From contig CH001545.1 in assembly GCA_000149265.1 (NCBI GenBank), positions 28,472 through 92,471 of the forward strand: DNA of 64,000 bases, read 5' to 3'. The position numbers were made by a program, and so were the translations under genes. Position 1 is the first letter of the stretch. Every line of letters starts with the position of its first letter. The stretch comes from Ciona savignyi. Taxonomy: Eukaryota; Chordata; Ascidiacea; Phlebobranchia; Cionidae. This document shows positions 21,849-33,833 of this stretch, piece after piece. The notes under the pieces were generated by a model. The model had not been told where the DNA came from. It was given only the letters and a program-made list of their open reading frames with translations, and ran no database searches.

Positions 21849-24130
21849 TCAGCCTTGATGTCGGTTAGACAGATTACTTCTGGCCATCTTGTAAAACGAT
21901 CCACACAAGTGAGTAAAATAAGTATAACCGCTAGACGGTGGTAAAGGTCCAACGATATCTAAATGCACATGATAGAATCTTGCAACCGGCAATTTAAATC
22001 TGGCTAAAGGTGCTTGATTGTGTCGAATGATCTTTGATCTTTGGCAGGCTTCACAGAGTCGACACCAGTTCCGTATATCAGTGTTCATGCTTGTCCACAC
22101 AAAACGTTCACGAATGAGTTTCGTAGTGCTCCTTATTCCGGGATGTGACAAAGAATGAATCTTCTGAAATACCTTTTTCTGAAGAGAAACGGGAACAACG
22201 GGTCTTGGTTTACCTGTAGAAATATCGCACAATAGCGAGACATCATATCCATCCAATCTTCGGTTCGCCAACTTCAAAGAACTCTTTTTCGATTGCTTTA
22301 AAGTTTCTATGGAAGCATCATTCTTCTGAGCTGCTGCCATCTCACGATAATTGAATAAATCCTTAGCTTGAAAAATGCTGTTCACTTCAATCCTGGATAA
22401 TGCATCAGCAACGATATTTCGAGTGCCAGGGAGATATTGAATGTCCGACGTATACTCAGAAACATAAGCCAAATGTCTGGCTTGGCGTCCAGTAGCATTT
22501 TCACGTGGAGTGTGAAACGCACTAAGAAGTGGCTTGTGGTCAGTCATAATAGTAAATTCCCGTCCTTCGAGGAAATATCTAAAGTGTTTAACTACAAGAT
22601 AAGCTGCAAGCAATTCTCTATCAAACGCCGAATATTTTACCTGGCGTACGTCAAAAGCTTTAGAAAAGAAGGCTAGTGGTTGCCACGCATCGTCGATTCT
22701 TTGCTGTAGAACACCTCCAGCTGCGATCATTGAAGCATCTACCACAAGCGCTGTTTGCGCATTTGGCGCAGGAAATGTTAACATAGCCGCTCTGGCAAGT
22801 TTAATCTTCATCCTGTTAAACGCTTCATCTTGATCTTTGTCCCAAGGAATAGCGAATTTTCCATTTTTCTTAGGTGTGAGAAGCTGGTTTAATGGTTTAG
22901 CTATCTCAGCACAATTGGGAATAAAACGGAAGTAGAAATTTACCATACCCAGGAAACGTCGTAGCTGTTTCATAGTGCTGGGTTGAGGAAAGTCTTTAAT
23001 GACTTGAATCTTTTCTTCCAGAGGTTCTATTCCGTCCGTCGTAATCCGATGTCCTAAAAAATTCATGGTCGTCACACCAAATTCACATTTCGCAGGGTTC
23101 ACCACAACTCCATTGTCTCTCAAGCGCTGAAAGAATATCCTGAGATGCTCTTTATGTACCTGTTCGCTTGAACTTGCTATGAGAACGTCGTCTAAATAGC
23201 AGTAACAAAAATCCAACCCTCTGAGAATGTCGTCCATGAATCTCTGGAACGAATTCGCCGCGCAACGTAAACCGAAAGGCATCTTGAGAAATTCAAAAGC
23301 ACCAAAAGGCGTCGAAATTGCGGTCTTGTGTATATCTTCAGGGTCAACAGGAATATGGTAGTACGCTTTCATTAAATCGATTTTTGAAAATATCTGTACC
23401 CCATGCAAGGAATTCACAAAGTCGTGAATGTGAGGGATTGGATACCTGTCCGGGACAGTTATAGCGTTCAATCGTCGATAGTCTCCACACAACCTCCAAG
23501 TATGATCCTTTTTTGGAACCATTAATAAAGGTGATGCCCAGTTGCTATCGGATCTTCTCACAATTCCCAGCTCAAGCATGTGCATGAATTCATCCTTCGC
23601 AATCTTGCTCATTTCCGGAGATAAACGTCGAGGTCTACAGAAAACTGGGTTTCCTTTTGTTATGATCTTATGAGTTACCTTGTGTTTTACCTCGGGAATT
23701 TTCTGTTTAGGTTTCGTGACGTCCGAAAATTCTTGCAATATCGCTTCATAACCATTTCCAGCAATTGGTGAAACGAAATTAGCCGAAATTGACGTATTTA
23801 TGCCGGAATTTTCGCCTTTTATCCGTTTATTGGTGCGAGCATTAGATACTATTCTTGCCTTTAAATCTACAGTCAGATTAAAATGCTCAAGAAAGTCGGC
23901 ACCCAATATAGGCAATTCCACCTCGGCAATAGTAAATATCCAGGGATATTTTTCGTCATGGCCAAAGTCCAGTTTAACAAATCGCTCACCGTATGTTGCT
24001 AGGGCTGATCCATTAGAAGCAATTAAGTCTCGTCCGATATTTCGTCTGGTCCGGTCGTCTCTTATAGGTGGCCGTATCAATAAGATACTTAGTCGTAGTG
24101 GTCAAATCCGTTATAAATAGTAAAGATGGC
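21849..24130 (-). pseudogene. pol: pol of Gypsy element 2: PR, RT, RNase H, integrase N-part
   Basis: The frame begins inside a damaged protease: YLIDT is visible in the adjacent frame at about 24090, but the GA and following residues of the active-site loop are missing, while the later [13 protein letters not shown] block is intact. RT motifs are clear ([40 protein letters not shown], catalytic [10 protein letters not shown]). RNase H follows ([30 protein letters not shown]), then the integrase zinc finger ([12 protein letters not shown] with CRLCEACQ) and the first core Asp ([10 protein letters not shown]). The frame is lost near 21890, inside the integrase core. Confidence 0.92.
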
Positions 24131-25330
24131 CGATTTTATAGTATTGCACAAGACGTTACACGCCATATCTAACGTCTTGCCTGAGAGTTTTTTTGATCTT
24201 GGTTGAGGGTCCTCCTTGAAATCCTTATTTTCCGTTCTTCTTTTATTCGGTCTTCTCCAATAACCTCGTCCACGATTGTTCCATTGTCTCGGCGGGTAAG
24301 CATTGTTTCGGTGATCGTCTTCGAAGTCCCTATTGTCTCGATATTCGACATTCTGGAAGGCTGAAGTTGACGGTCTGTCTACTAACTGTTTGTTAAGAAC
24401 CCTTAAGTTTTCCACAATCGCTAGATTGATTGAATGTAAATCACTTACAGTAGGGTTTCCTAAACCGGAAGAGGAAAATGCCGCAGCTCTTCGACTATCG
24501 TCGATTATACCATCTGCTCGGCTAGCCATCGCACATAAGGAATCACACGTAAAAGCTTTAAGTGTGCTACGTAAGTTATTTGGCATACGTTCTAAAAATA
24601 GTTGTCGCAACCATATAGTCGTATTTTCATCCGGGTAAGGACCTGTCAGTTTTAACATAGCTTTCAGCATCTCCGATGGTTTCTGATCCCCAAGCGGACC
24701 GAAGTTCATTAGTCTTAATATCTTATCAGTCTTCGAAACCGAATAGTGACTTATTAACGCTTCTTTGAGGGACGTGTAGGGCATAATGCTTTCTCGTTTA
24801 GCCAACAAGTGTTCAACGTGTCGGAGATGACGAGGCCTCAGTGATTCTTTAACGAATTCAAACTTAGCGTCTTCCGAAACCACATCAAACCGACGAAAAA
24901 CGCTTTCCGCAGAGTCAAACCATGACTCGGGCATATTTTCGGTAAATTCGTTTAATTTAACCGAGGATTTCCTTAAATAATCCGTTAATCCGTTTAAAAC
25001 GTCGCTCAACGAAGGATCAGATCGCTTATGGTGCGTACGGGGGACAATCGTATGGTTACAATTTGGAGTCTTTACCTTACATACATCGCTATAAAATGGA
25101 TTATTTCGTGACAAGTTCGGTTCTTGAATTTTTGGAGCGGGCGTGGGCAAACCAAATCTACGAGAGGAAATTGAACTGTTATCATCCAAAAAACTATCAT
25201 CGTCTTCTGGTCCATAACAACTCAAATCCTCATAAACCGTATCATACCCCAGTCTATCCTTATTTTCGGGGACAGGCGGATTTCGATCCCTTCTGATAGA
25301 CTTACTGCCAAACCCAAACATTTTTTTCAT
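24089..25330 (-). CDS. gag: gag of Gypsy element 2
   Basis: 413-residue open frame starting [11 protein letters not shown]. An acidic/serine-rich N-terminal third (to about residue 110) precedes a helical capsid-like domain ([18 protein letters not shown]..., about 130-260). That block has the PxxWFxxAExxFxxxxV form of the DUF7041 gag family common in invertebrate Gypsy elements. The C-terminus is basic ([13 protein letters not shown]) and has no CCHC knuckle, so RNA binding probably uses the basic tail. The frame is intact. Its end overlaps the start of pol in another frame, suggesting frameshift expression of Pol. Confidence 0.85.
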   Translation of the reverse strand: MKKMFGFGSKSIRRDRNPPVPENKDRLGYDTVYEDLSCYGPEDDDSFLDDNSSISSRRFGLPTPAPKIQEPNLSRNNPFYSDVCKVKTPNCNHTIVPRTHHKRSDPSLSDVLNGLTDYLRKSSVKLNEFTENMPESWFDSAESVFRRFDVVSEDAKFEFVKESLRPRHLRHVEHLLAKRESIMPYTSLKEALISHYSVSKTDKILRLMNFGPLGDQKPSEMLKAMLKLTGPYPDENTTIWLRQLFLERMPNNLRSTLKAFTCDSLCAMASRADGIIDDSRRAAAFSSSGLGNPTVSDLHSINLAIVENLRVLNKQLVDRPSTSAFQNVEYRDNRDFEDDHRNNAYPPRQWNNRGRGYWRRPNKRRTENKDFKEDPQPRSKKLSGKTLDMACNVLCNTIKSAIFTIYNGFDHYD

Positions 25331-25718
25331 TCTACCGGGCTCAGTGGGTTTTTAAAAAATAAAGAAAAACAATTAAACCGTACCAAATCTATATAAACAG
25401 AATAACTATATAAAACCAAATAATAAATTTATAACTTAATTGAATTGTCCGGTGAAGTTGATCTCGTTCCCGTCGTAGTAGATGCGATCGTCGTCTGTAG
25501 AATCCTCCAAATGAATCTCGCTTCTATGAACCGATGTGCGAACTTGACACCTCCACGAACAATAGAACGGAAATGTCCAACGTTTGTTCTTGATGGCGAA
25601 TGCGACGTTTTCAGTTGAAGCAGAAATGTACCTCTAAACTTTAAGAAGCAAAGCAATGTAGTTGAAATTGTTCTTTTTCCGGCTTTCCAATCATCAATGC
25701 CACCTCAAAATTTGCTCA

Positions 25719-25733
25719 GAAACGGGGTCACCA
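25719..25733 (-). promoter_or_regulatory. primer binding site, possibly tRNA-Trp
   Basis: Four bases inside the 5' LTR the minus strand reads TGGTGACCCCGTTTC. The first 11 bases complement CGGGGTCACCA, which I recall as the 3' acceptor end of tRNA-Trp; beyond that the match fails, so the primer assignment is tentative. Confidence 0.5.
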
Positions 25734-25737
25734 AATA

Positions 25738-26244
25738 TGTAGGGAGCCGTGCAGGTCGCTGCCTATTTCGCTAGATTGTTCCTTGTAGGCCCCAGGTAAG
25801 CCGGTTTACAACACCTGATGCGATCTGCGATTCCCTACGCGCTATCTCGACTCTCGGAGGTGCGCTAATTAATTGAGGTTTTCTGCGTAAATGTCTCTTT
25901 GACTGATCTCCTGTAGTTCGCCGATAAACGCCTCAGTAGTTTTATAACATCAATTGTATTGAGCAATTGAGGCGAATAACTTAGTACCAATTGCGAGTTA
26001 AATCGTTAGATGTTTAAACGACATAGATTCCAGATAAACTCTCAGTATTCTTCACATACAAGAATATTACTTAATGCGTTAGGACTCTCTCGAGCAAAAG
26101 TGAAATAAACTTATATAGGCAAAGTATCCGGCAGCTGCGGTAACAATCGTAAACCTAATAATAATATTTCCGTGATGACGCATTGTCAGCGCAAATGCCG
26201 GCTGTGCGATCGTAAATCTTATGTAAGCACATGAGGTCGCTACA
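25738..26244 (-). repeat. 5' LTR of Gypsy element 2
   Basis: 507-bp LTR, upstream copy for a minus-strand element. It is identical to 18267-18773 except for one base. Confidence 0.95.
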
Positions 26245-26248
26245 ATAT

Positions 26249-27027
26249 ACTAAATTAATACTGCCTCTCAGATATTCAAATTGTACACAGCAAACTCTGG
26301 CCAGTGTGTTTACATACTTAAATAATATCTGTTTTAATCAACGCTGCTGCCATATGTACAATAAAAATAAAAAAGGAATTCCATGGCAATATCGAACGTT
26401 TGTTTCTTAATGTGTATATTATTTCAGATCCAAATATTCGAAATATTTGGATTTGAATCCGGAAGATTCGATATTCTAGTTATCACACTCCAATCACTGC
26501 TGGTTTATTTATTGTTAGGTAACTATTAGATCGAGTTATGTACAAAAAGTCCTACGCCTCCAGCATGGGGGTTGGCGAAACCACATGCATAAATGTGTAT
26601 CCACTCAGCTGAATGCTATATTTCTCAGATAACTGCATTTTAGTCTCTGTTTAGCAACAAGAACTCCTCTAATCGATATTTAGATTCATTGCGAATTGAA
26701 TATATATGAATGAGTATCTACAAGTATCATGACATTTTCCTAGACTCGTTTATCAACAACATGTGATAAAGAGGACCAGTTTTCTCATCAAGGCATGCCG
26801 GGCAAAAATATTTATCGTCAGACCTCCCCAAAAAATCATGCTGTACAACTGTCAACATTTAAGATATCCAATTGTTGCATATATCAATCATCACATTGAA
26901 TAGCTTCCTGAGATGCTTAACATGGCCTCCTGATACAATTTAGGCATAAATAAGATTGATTAACTTTAGCACGGGTTTCCATCCTTCAGGTTACTGTTAT
27001 GATTCAGAGAGAGTAGTATTAGTAGTT
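26249..27027. other. no gene recognised
   Basis: Unassigned sequence between the Gypsy element and the LINE ORF1 remnant. Confidence 0.4.
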
Positions 27028-27640
27028 CAATTTTGTAAAGTCAACGTCGATGCCATGTCTGAAAAGATCATCCGGTGAGTTCACAGTGATCCATGGGCTG
27101 TTATGGTTCATTTGGTCCCTTTTCTAACTTCATTTTTATTATTCCATTACTTTTGTGACAAAATTCAAATTTGCCACCACATTCATTCTTGACATATCTT
27201 GATAGATCTTCGGTCACAAATTCTCAACAGCTTTTTTTCGAAAAAATCATTTCATTTCTCTTCTTAAATAACAGGAATCGTACAATAGTTGGTCGAGGGG
27301 TCGCATCGTTTCTTTATTCCCCAACACGGTGAGCACGATGGATATTATCTTTTGTTAATTTAATGTTTAGTTAGTTCCTTGGCTAGAACTAAAGCCTTCC
27401 TTCACTTTCCCATCGTCTAAATGAGAATCTGTGCTTTTAGGGATACCATGAATTCTGAGGTTTTCTCGGCGACCATATTGCTCCAAAGCATCAACTTGTA
27501 TGTATTTAAATTGAATAATTGCTTTAAGTTTTACATTTCCTTTGATGTTTGAAGGTCAAGTTTAAGTTTGATTTCCTTCTTGGAATGTTGTGGTGTCACC
27601 ACCATCACTAGTTAATGCACCGTTTTTTCTACCAGTAGTT
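27028..27640 (-). pseudogene. LINE ORF1 remnant 1
   Basis: The minus strand encodes VDALEQYGRRENLRIHGIP, then RPTIVRFLLFKKRNEMIF, VTEDLSRY and finally WITVNSPDDLFRHGIDVDF ending LNY and a stop near 27028. These are the RNA-binding ORF1 blocks of L1/CR1-type LINEs (transposase_22-like), with a coiled-coil stretch before them. Several frame changes break it. The same family occurs at 49950-50380. Confidence 0.75.
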
Positions 27641-28479
27641 TGGTTTTAAATTCCCTGCACTTTTAACGCTCGCCGAGTTGCGTTTGATTACTTTCTATAT
27701 ATTTCGCTGTACCCTTTTCGCTTTAAGTTGGTTACGAGTTGTATGAATAAATTGTGCTGAAAAGCTACAATTTTTGGCGTCCCTGGCTGGGCTTTAATGA
27801 ATATGGAAGAAATAATCGAGTGATCCGAAAACAGTTCGATGAACTATATACAGCTGGACGAGAGAAGGTTCAGGCGGATCTCGTACAGGCCAATCAAGAA
27901 ACCCAGTCACGAAATTAGCCACGGGGCATACTGTACTGTTTAAACTTGGTCCAGATTAGGCTTTTAATAGGGTACCCATATTTAACCTGCATATTATATA
28001 TGGTCAATATATCCGAAATGTTACAACGGCCACAGTATGGGCCATCATACAAATTTATGTATGGTTCTCAGATTAACCAGAACTGGGCCAGTGTCAAATG
28101 GCCCATAGAACCGAAATGTTACAATGGGCCATTCATTCTACAAAACTAACATTAGCCATCCATGGCAACTTGCAGGTGTTAATACATTTTGTATTTATGG
28201 ATTGTTACACCATTTTTATTAATATGATACATAAAAACAATCCTTGGCACAATGTGTTTGTTCAAAGAATATAAAAAGAACTGCAAAGAAACAGAAAAAA
28301 AGTTCACAGCACATCTCGGGACTTGCATTACACATGATTTAGTATGAATGATGTTGTACACTGTAATAAGCGGCTGATACTGATAATACAGTGCCAGTAA
28401 TCAATGAAATGACAGTCAGTGGTTGTGCTAAACAGTAACAAAAACAGTATGAAATGAAGAATGAAAGTTAAAGAAAGGG
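27641..28479. other. possible LTR end and primer site; otherwise unassigned
   Basis: At 27750-27790 AATAAATTGTGCTGAAAAGCTACA is followed by ATTTTTGGCGTCCCTGGCTG, which looks like an LTR end plus a TGGCG primer binding site. A similar LTR-like end (AATAAATTGTGCTAAAATGCTACA) is at 45407-45430. No coding region follows that I can name. Confidence 0.35.
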
Positions 28480-28747
28480 TTAGTAAAAATTTGGCAAATC
28501 AAGAGAACCATAGCCGCTGTCAGTGCTTACTGGCACTGTATTATCGTCAGTGTCCGCGCTATCAGTTTCAGGCGGCGCCTCCAGATTGTCCTGAACAACA
28601 GGTATGTATACATTGCGGCGAATGACCAAGTGAAGCTCTTGCAGCCCCTTCCTCCTTCCCGGTCCCCAACACCATTAAAAACTTTTTTAATGGATGCTGC
28701 AACCTCCACATGCTTTGCATCTTTGAATGCAGTAAACTGAAGAAACT
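28480..28747 (-). CDS. terminal exon of DUF4806-like gene
   Basis: Minus-strand exon preceded by an acceptor (TTTTTTACAG, + coordinates 28748-28757). It reads FLQFTAFKDAKHVEVAASIK, then after one apparent frame change near 28650 KGLQELHLVIRRNVYIPVV, an acidic tail and a TAA at 28480-28482. Coding character and position make it a candidate last exon of the gene starting at 38928. Joining directly to the donor at 38181 would create a TAG, so another exon or a different phase must intervene, or the gene is dead. Confidence 0.35.
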
Positions 28748-28755
28748 CTGTAAAA

Positions 28756-29073
28756 AATATAACATTGTTATAACATCAACCAGAAAGCAAGCTTTTCGAT
28801 TGTTTGCGATCCTACAAAACTACTTCATGGACATGTATTAGATAGTGATTACAATATTAGACTACACTTTTTTTTCTTTTAAATCAGGGTTCCTTTAACC
28901 CCCCATGGTTAATAAAGGATACTCAGTTACTACAGCCATAACATTAACATATATATATATTATACCTATCAAAAATTGATATATTCCATGCTCCTTGATT
29001 GAATGTTTTATTTTTGCCCGCTTTTCACCTAAACCACTGTTACGAGAATGTGAGGGCAAGTTTTTTCGACACT
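28756..29073. other. intron sequence, no gene
   Basis: Probable intron of the DUF4806-like gene between its last exon and the MITE insertion. It holds a (TA)n tract near 28952. No exon seen. Confidence 0.4.
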
Positions 29074-29269
29074 AAGCCTCTTTCCTTTACATGGGCGAAT
29101 TTTGCGAGTTAACTCGCATCGCTAACCCGGTTAAATTTGACGCACGCATTGCGTCATCACGGTTCAGTGATTATGCGGGTTTCCAATCGGGTTTTTCTAA
29201 CTCGCTCGTGCATGGTAGGTTATAACTCGCATTCGTCATTCATTTGGATACCACACAAGAAAAATTAAT

Positions 29270-29570
29270 GGCTTTTGTCCTCAAGCCGGCTAAAGTGTAA
29301 AACAAGCCACGTCTTAAAACAAGCCATTACATCACTGGCTTATCCGTAGCCATATTATTGGCTAAACTGTGAAACAAGCCATGTCTTAAAACTAGCCATT
29401 TTATCACTGGCTAATACGTAGCCATACTATTGGCTAAACTGTGAAGAAACAAGCCATGTCTTAAAACTAGCCATTTTTATCACTGGCTAATCCGTAGCCA
29501 TACTATTGGCTAAACTGTGAAATAAGCCATTTCACCACTGGCTGATCCAAACCTACAAATAGTGGCTGTC
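29270..29570. repeat. left subterminal repeats of CACTA
   Basis: About three and a half copies of an ~83-bp unit (GGCTAAACTGTGAAACAAGC, CATGTCTTAAAACTAGCCAT, CACTGGCTAATACGTAGCCA). Each unit is made of paired GGCTA/TAGCC words that could fold into hairpins. Confidence 0.8.
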
Positions 29571-29574
29571 CTAG

Positions 29575-30420
29575 GTAAAAATTGAGTCAATACAAAAGTT
29601 ATGCACCAAATTGAGCTTTATAAACAAATAAACAATACAATATTTGTCGCACCGACATAATTGGCTGTTTGCGACATCGTTCTAAGAAATTTCCAGAAAC
29701 AAAGGAATCGCTAAAGGACGAACTGTTGTCTAAATTCACGAGGCAATTAACGCGACCGAGGAAACTTCTAAATTCAACGTGCGGAGATATTGTATTGTAC
29801 GGAGCGCTACTTAATCTATTAAGTGTGTTTTAGATATTCTTCGTCCCATTTTTTTCCTTGTGCCAAATCACATATAAAAGACCTCATTTCATCAGAGAAA
29901 AACAGACACCAGTTGTCTAGGCTTACAGCACTGTGTTCCAAATCCACAGTATGTATAGCCTAGGCTCTTGTGGCCTCGAGGGCGGGAATACGCTTAACGT
30001 ACCCTACAGCCCGTTTCGTTAATAAAACTACGTAGTCGGTTTTGCTTATGTATTAGTTTACTTCTACCGTTGCGCTTATCGGAGTCAATTTAATAATAAA
30101 GTAAAACTGCTACCCGTTTACCTTGTAAAGTCAATTTAGTTATTATATTAAATAAGCAGCCGCTACATATTTATGCACCAAATTTAGCTAAACACAGTAT
30201 AAAAGTCATGCACCAAATTTATCTTTATATACACAGTATAAAAGTTAGGCACCAAATTTAGCTTTACACAGTATGAAAGTTATGTAGTATAAAGGTTATG
30301 CACAAAATCTAGCTTTACACAGTATGAAAGTTGTTCACCCAATTTAGCTTTACACAGTATCAAAGTTATGCACCAAATTTAGCTTTACACAGTACAAAAG
30401 TTACAAAGACATATGAACTT
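29575..30420. repeat. 34-bp tandem repeat and spacer
   Basis: From about 30175 to 30405 the unit TTATGCACCAAATTTAGCTT+TACACAGTATAAAAG repeats about seven times with variation. A single related unit lies at 29596-29625. The stretch 29640-30170 holds nothing I recognise. Confidence 0.7.
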
Positions 30421-30605
30421 TGGTGAGTAGAAAGGAAGATATGTACAAGAAAAAAGCCATTTTACACTACACACAGCCCCAGTAAAGCCTAGATGTAGGC
30501 TAATTTTTTATTTTGTTACAATTATCCAACCCAACTGACAATGCAAACAAGTATTGAGCCGCCGCAGCATTATTCCTTTTTTACATGGCGGATTCACACA
30601 CACTT

Positions 30606-30839
30606 ACTTGTGCGCCGACAGACTGATGTTTGTTTCATTACAGTGGTAGCGATCCAGGCAATCCTGAAGTATTTAGAGGTACTCACTTTCCCATGCTTCA
30701 ACCTAATTAATTACTTATTGGAAGCTGCATTATTACCCTTTTCCCTGGGCGGATCCACACACATGCTTACCCAGATGAGTTGGGGTACAAGCGTACGCTC
30801 ACTGTAATGAAATAAACATCAATCTGTTAGCGCACAAGT
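30606..30839. repeat. 40-bp imperfect inverted repeat
   Basis: 30606-30645 (ACTTGTGCGC...TTTCATTACAGTG) is the near-perfect reverse complement of 30800-30839, with a loop of about 154 bp. Nearby, CGGATTCACACACACTTAC and CGGATCCACACACATGCTTAC repeat directly. Function unknown; it lies 3' of the SAM-domain gene. Confidence 0.7.
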
Positions 30840-31860
30840 ACCCCGAGAAAGTGACCAGTAAGTTTAAAACATTATTTTGCTTTGAAAACTGAAGCTAGCT
30901 TTCGGAAACGGATAGGCTCATCAAATATTATATAATCAACCAAGGATTTATACACGTTTTTGCATGCATGTGGATATTCCAAATTTAGCAGGTAGTACAC
31001 AGCAACAAGAGATATAAAACAATTAAACATGCTCACATTTGTAAGAGATAGTATTTTTTGTTTTTCTACTACTACAACAACATCACTAGTGTAAGTTGGA
31101 GAGCCAGTCACCAGCAAGTATGGTTGGTTGTTGGATTTCATTGATGAAACATCTCCAACTTCACTAAAAGTGATTATTTCGTTAACTAGGTTATAAAAAA
31201 TTTCAAAATCATGTGATTTATCACCATCACCATCTAGAACAAGCTCAAGATTGGTCTTGTAGTTGTTCAGCAACCTATCCCATCGTCTTTGCCACTGTGG
31301 TATCTCCCATTGTTTTGTTTTAGTGCTGAATGCCTCAATGCACTGAAATTAAAAAAAATCAAAATAATTATATCTTATTTGTTGAAATAATGCGAAATAA
31401 CTGAACTTTAAGTAATTGATCTGAATGTGTTTAACTGAAAGCTATGAACCCGTATGATACTAAATTCAAGCTTTACTATGAAAAATAATTAAACAGACTA
31501 TTATTTATCTACTACTACCCATCAGACTATATGCCCCCCTAGTCTGTTATATACAAGTTATCTACTAATAGTACCTTGTTGTAGTCGTCTTCAAACTCTT
31601 TGTATTTTTCAAAAAATTCTCGAATACTGTGCGTCTCCAAATATTTGACCAAATCTTCATCACAGTGAGGATCATCAACACCTACGGCCACGGGAATTGC
31701 ATTTTCCTTTGAGCTTGAACCAGTTCCGGTCGACCCTGCTGGCTGAACAACTCCTTTTACAAATTGAGCATAGTTATTGGCCCGCTTCCTAATTGATGTG
31801 GACAAGGAGGCTGAATAAGGAGTTGACGGATCGGCCTCCAGCCAACACTGGGTATTCTTT

Positions 31861-32009
31861 TTTTTTTTTTTTTTTTTTTTTTTTCTTTTTTTTTTTTTTT
31901 TACCGAGCCAAGTTTCGAACCCATGGTGGGCTCGTCAATAGGTCGGTTTTTTTTGTATAAGAGTCGGTATATGTATCGGTCGCGTTAACCATTCGGCCAC
32001 ACGACCGTA
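31861..32009 (-). mobile_element. tRNA-derived SINE, family B, copy 1
   Basis: Minus strand: GGTCGTGTGGCCGAATGGTT with an A box (TGGCCGAATGGTTAACGCG, 31981-31999) and a B box (GGGTTCGAAACTTG, 31910-31923), then an A-rich tail of about 40 bases seen as poly-T at 31858-31901. A perfect 18-bp target duplication CAACACTGGGTATTCTTT lies at 31843-31860 and 32010-32027. It resembles tRNA-Ser/Leu. It sits inside an exon of the CACTA SAM gene, so it is younger than the CACTA. Confidence 0.9.
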
Positions 32010-32529
32010 CAACACTGGGTATTCTTTAACTAACCCTGCGGCAATCTTATTTCGGTCCTCTTGTGTTGGTTTGCCTATTCTGAAATGGATTACTTCATAT
32101 ATGTTGCGAACAACTGCACAATATGCAGAATAATTTTTCGCAAAATCTAGCTTTGTCACTTTGTCAAGATAGACGACAGAGTATGTCTTTTCAATTGGAA
32201 AAGGATAGGGAATTCCATTTGGGTATGAAATTTCCCTTGTTGAATCCAGCTCTCCTTTATCAGACACAATGCAAAATTGTTCAAAATGTTTTTTTCTTTT
32301 TTTCCCAGTTGGCACATATTCCTCATCTTTGCGGTTGAGGTTTCCGTGCTCGTCAACCGCAGGCATTGTTGAATCGGACGAATGAGAGTTGAAACTTTCA
32401 TCGAAGCTATCGTCTCTAACTATATCACTAAAAAGCTCAGAACCCTGCATTTATATAATTATTGAAACATATATTTTGTATCACCAAACAACCCATGTAA
32501 CGAACTAAGACAGGAAAACTGAACAGAAG

Positions 32530-32722
32530 TTGGGTTACCGAAGCTATTACAGTGCGCTGTATAGGATTGAGACGTTGCTAATGTTTTTCTTTAATCAACA
32601 AGGTTCAAGCAACGCCAGGCAAAGTGCCTTGCTCAAGTACACAATCAACTAGCTACCGGCTTTTTCGATCCAACAACTTATCGGGGTTGCCTGCAGACCA
32701 CCAACGGCCACTGAGTGAGCTA
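32530..32722 (-). mobile_element. SINE family A copy in an intron
   Basis: Reverse-oriented GGTTACCGAAGCTATTACAG, CAGGCAAAGTGCCTTGCTCA and a degraded tRNA-like head (GTTAGCTCACTCAGTGGCCG). It lies in the intron between exons 2 and 3 of the SAM-domain gene. Confidence 0.6.
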
Positions 32723-33457
32723 ACAGGCCAAACGAAAAAAATATTGGGTGTACATTATTAACATGATGCAGTTGTTGCAATTCCCATATAGGGAATGAAT
32801 ATAGGCTAGGTAACATTTAAAGGTGGGATTAGGTAAAAACAAAATCTGTTGTAGACTACGGGCAACAATAAAAGGAGGGAAACTGCTCACCAAAACTATG
32901 GAAAATAATTCTAACCGTTTTCTAAACACTTATTTCAACTGAAGAACTAATCCTACCTCTAAACCCATGTTTAAAACTAACTCGAATGTGCTGCTAGTCT
33001 TTATTTTAGTTTGCAGTTTCCCTTATTTTAGTTTTCCCCGTAGACTACCAGTACCAGATAATAACAATTCAGTACGACTTAAATCAATCTTACCAACTGT
33101 TCAGATTCTGTAAGAGTCTTAAAAAATTTTGACAGTCTTCTACGGACACCAAAATTCAGTTGGGAAAATTCTTCCTTGATTTCCCTTTCCGTCATTGGAA
33201 GATCTTCCACCTGAAGTCCACATTCTAAAAAAATATTACATTATTAGACAACATTAATAATTTTGTACACAGAGTATAAACATATATATATAGGTTGTAA
33301 CTTAGCCATTGCTGCTGATATTATACCAATGAATTAGGCCTATTTCACAACAAAGCTAAAAAAAACAAGCATTTAGCCTAAAGTAAACAACGTTACCTTT
33401 TATCGTGTCTAAAACAAATTCATTAAAACCATATAAGCTTGTGCTTTTTCCAATAGG

Positions 33458-33833
33458 CTGTGTTGTTCATTCATTTTCTTTCACTTTATAAATATCTTAA
33501 GCGCAAAACACGTGCAGCTTCTTCTAAGACGACGCAGAACAAAAGACCGACGATGCTCAACGTTTAAAACACGTTTTGCAAGAATCACTAAATCCCATAC
33601 AACATAGGTAACCAACGGTAAACTTATAATTAAATTTACACATATTCCTACCATTTGATAAAAAAATGAGCCTTTCAATAAATACAATCAGATTTATACC
33701 AATTATTAATATGATATTGTAAGTGATATCAGCCTAATTTTTGACGATTCGGATATATAATATACGCGTTATATTCGCAAGTGGGATTTTGGCGGTCTTT
33801 AATTTTATGTTCTTCCGCGAAGGTAAATAGAAC
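33458..33833. promoter_or_regulatory. likely divergent promoter region of CACTA genes
   Basis: The two CACTA genes diverge from this gap of about 380 bp. I see no certain TATA box. Inferred from gene orientation only. Confidence 0.35.

Larger units (their letters stand above)
18267..26244 (-). mobile_element. Ty3/Gypsy retrotransposon 2 with env gene
   Basis: 7,978 bp, minus strand. The 507-bp LTRs begin TGTAGGGAGCCG and end GAGGTCGCTACA; the target duplication ATAT lies at 18263-18266 and 26245-26248. Order on the minus strand: gag, pol (protease remnant, RT, RNase H, integrase), env. The LTRs differ at a single base (18,6xx A against 26,1xx T in CTTATA(A/T)AGG), so insertion is recent. Env and pol contain frame changes. 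Gypsy-type elements with env are potentially infectious retroviruses (Metaviridae, errantivirus-like); this copy is broken. Confidence 0.95.
30872..33457 (-). pseudogene. SAM-domain protein gene of the CACTA element
   Basis: Four minus-strand exons with matching phases: 33397-33457; 33094-33224 (VEDLPMTEREIKEEFSQLNF+GVRRRLSKFFKTL, a SAM-like helix bundle end); 31575-32444; 30872-31342 (stop at 30872). Acceptors TTTTTTTAG, AAATGCAG, AATTTCAG and donors GTAACG, GTAAGA, GTACTA border them. The third exon has the EDRNKIAAGLVKEYP block and an RKRANNYAQF block; the last has NVSMFNCFISLVAVYYLLNL near its end. I recall the same SAM plus KYP layout in fish SAMD3-like proteins. A SINE (31861-32009) and a frame change break exon 3. 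An upstream first exon is not found. Confidence 0.65.

Noticed and set aside
20077-24638. Plus-strand frames inside the second Gypsy element
   Set aside because: All lie antisense to gag, pol or env.
17079-26490. Possible hAT-like element with ends TAGGGACGCACAAACTAG and ATATTCTAGTTATCACACTC enclosing Gypsy element 2
   Set aside because: The ends match at only about 11 of 17 positions and no target duplication is present.
27946-28149. 67-residue plus-strand frame with repeated NGP/YGPS words
   Set aside because: Due to short internal GGGCCAT repeats; no family resemblance.
31858-31903. Long T tract as an assembly gap or regulatory tract
   Set aside because: It is the A tail of the minus-strand SINE, bounded by the target duplication.
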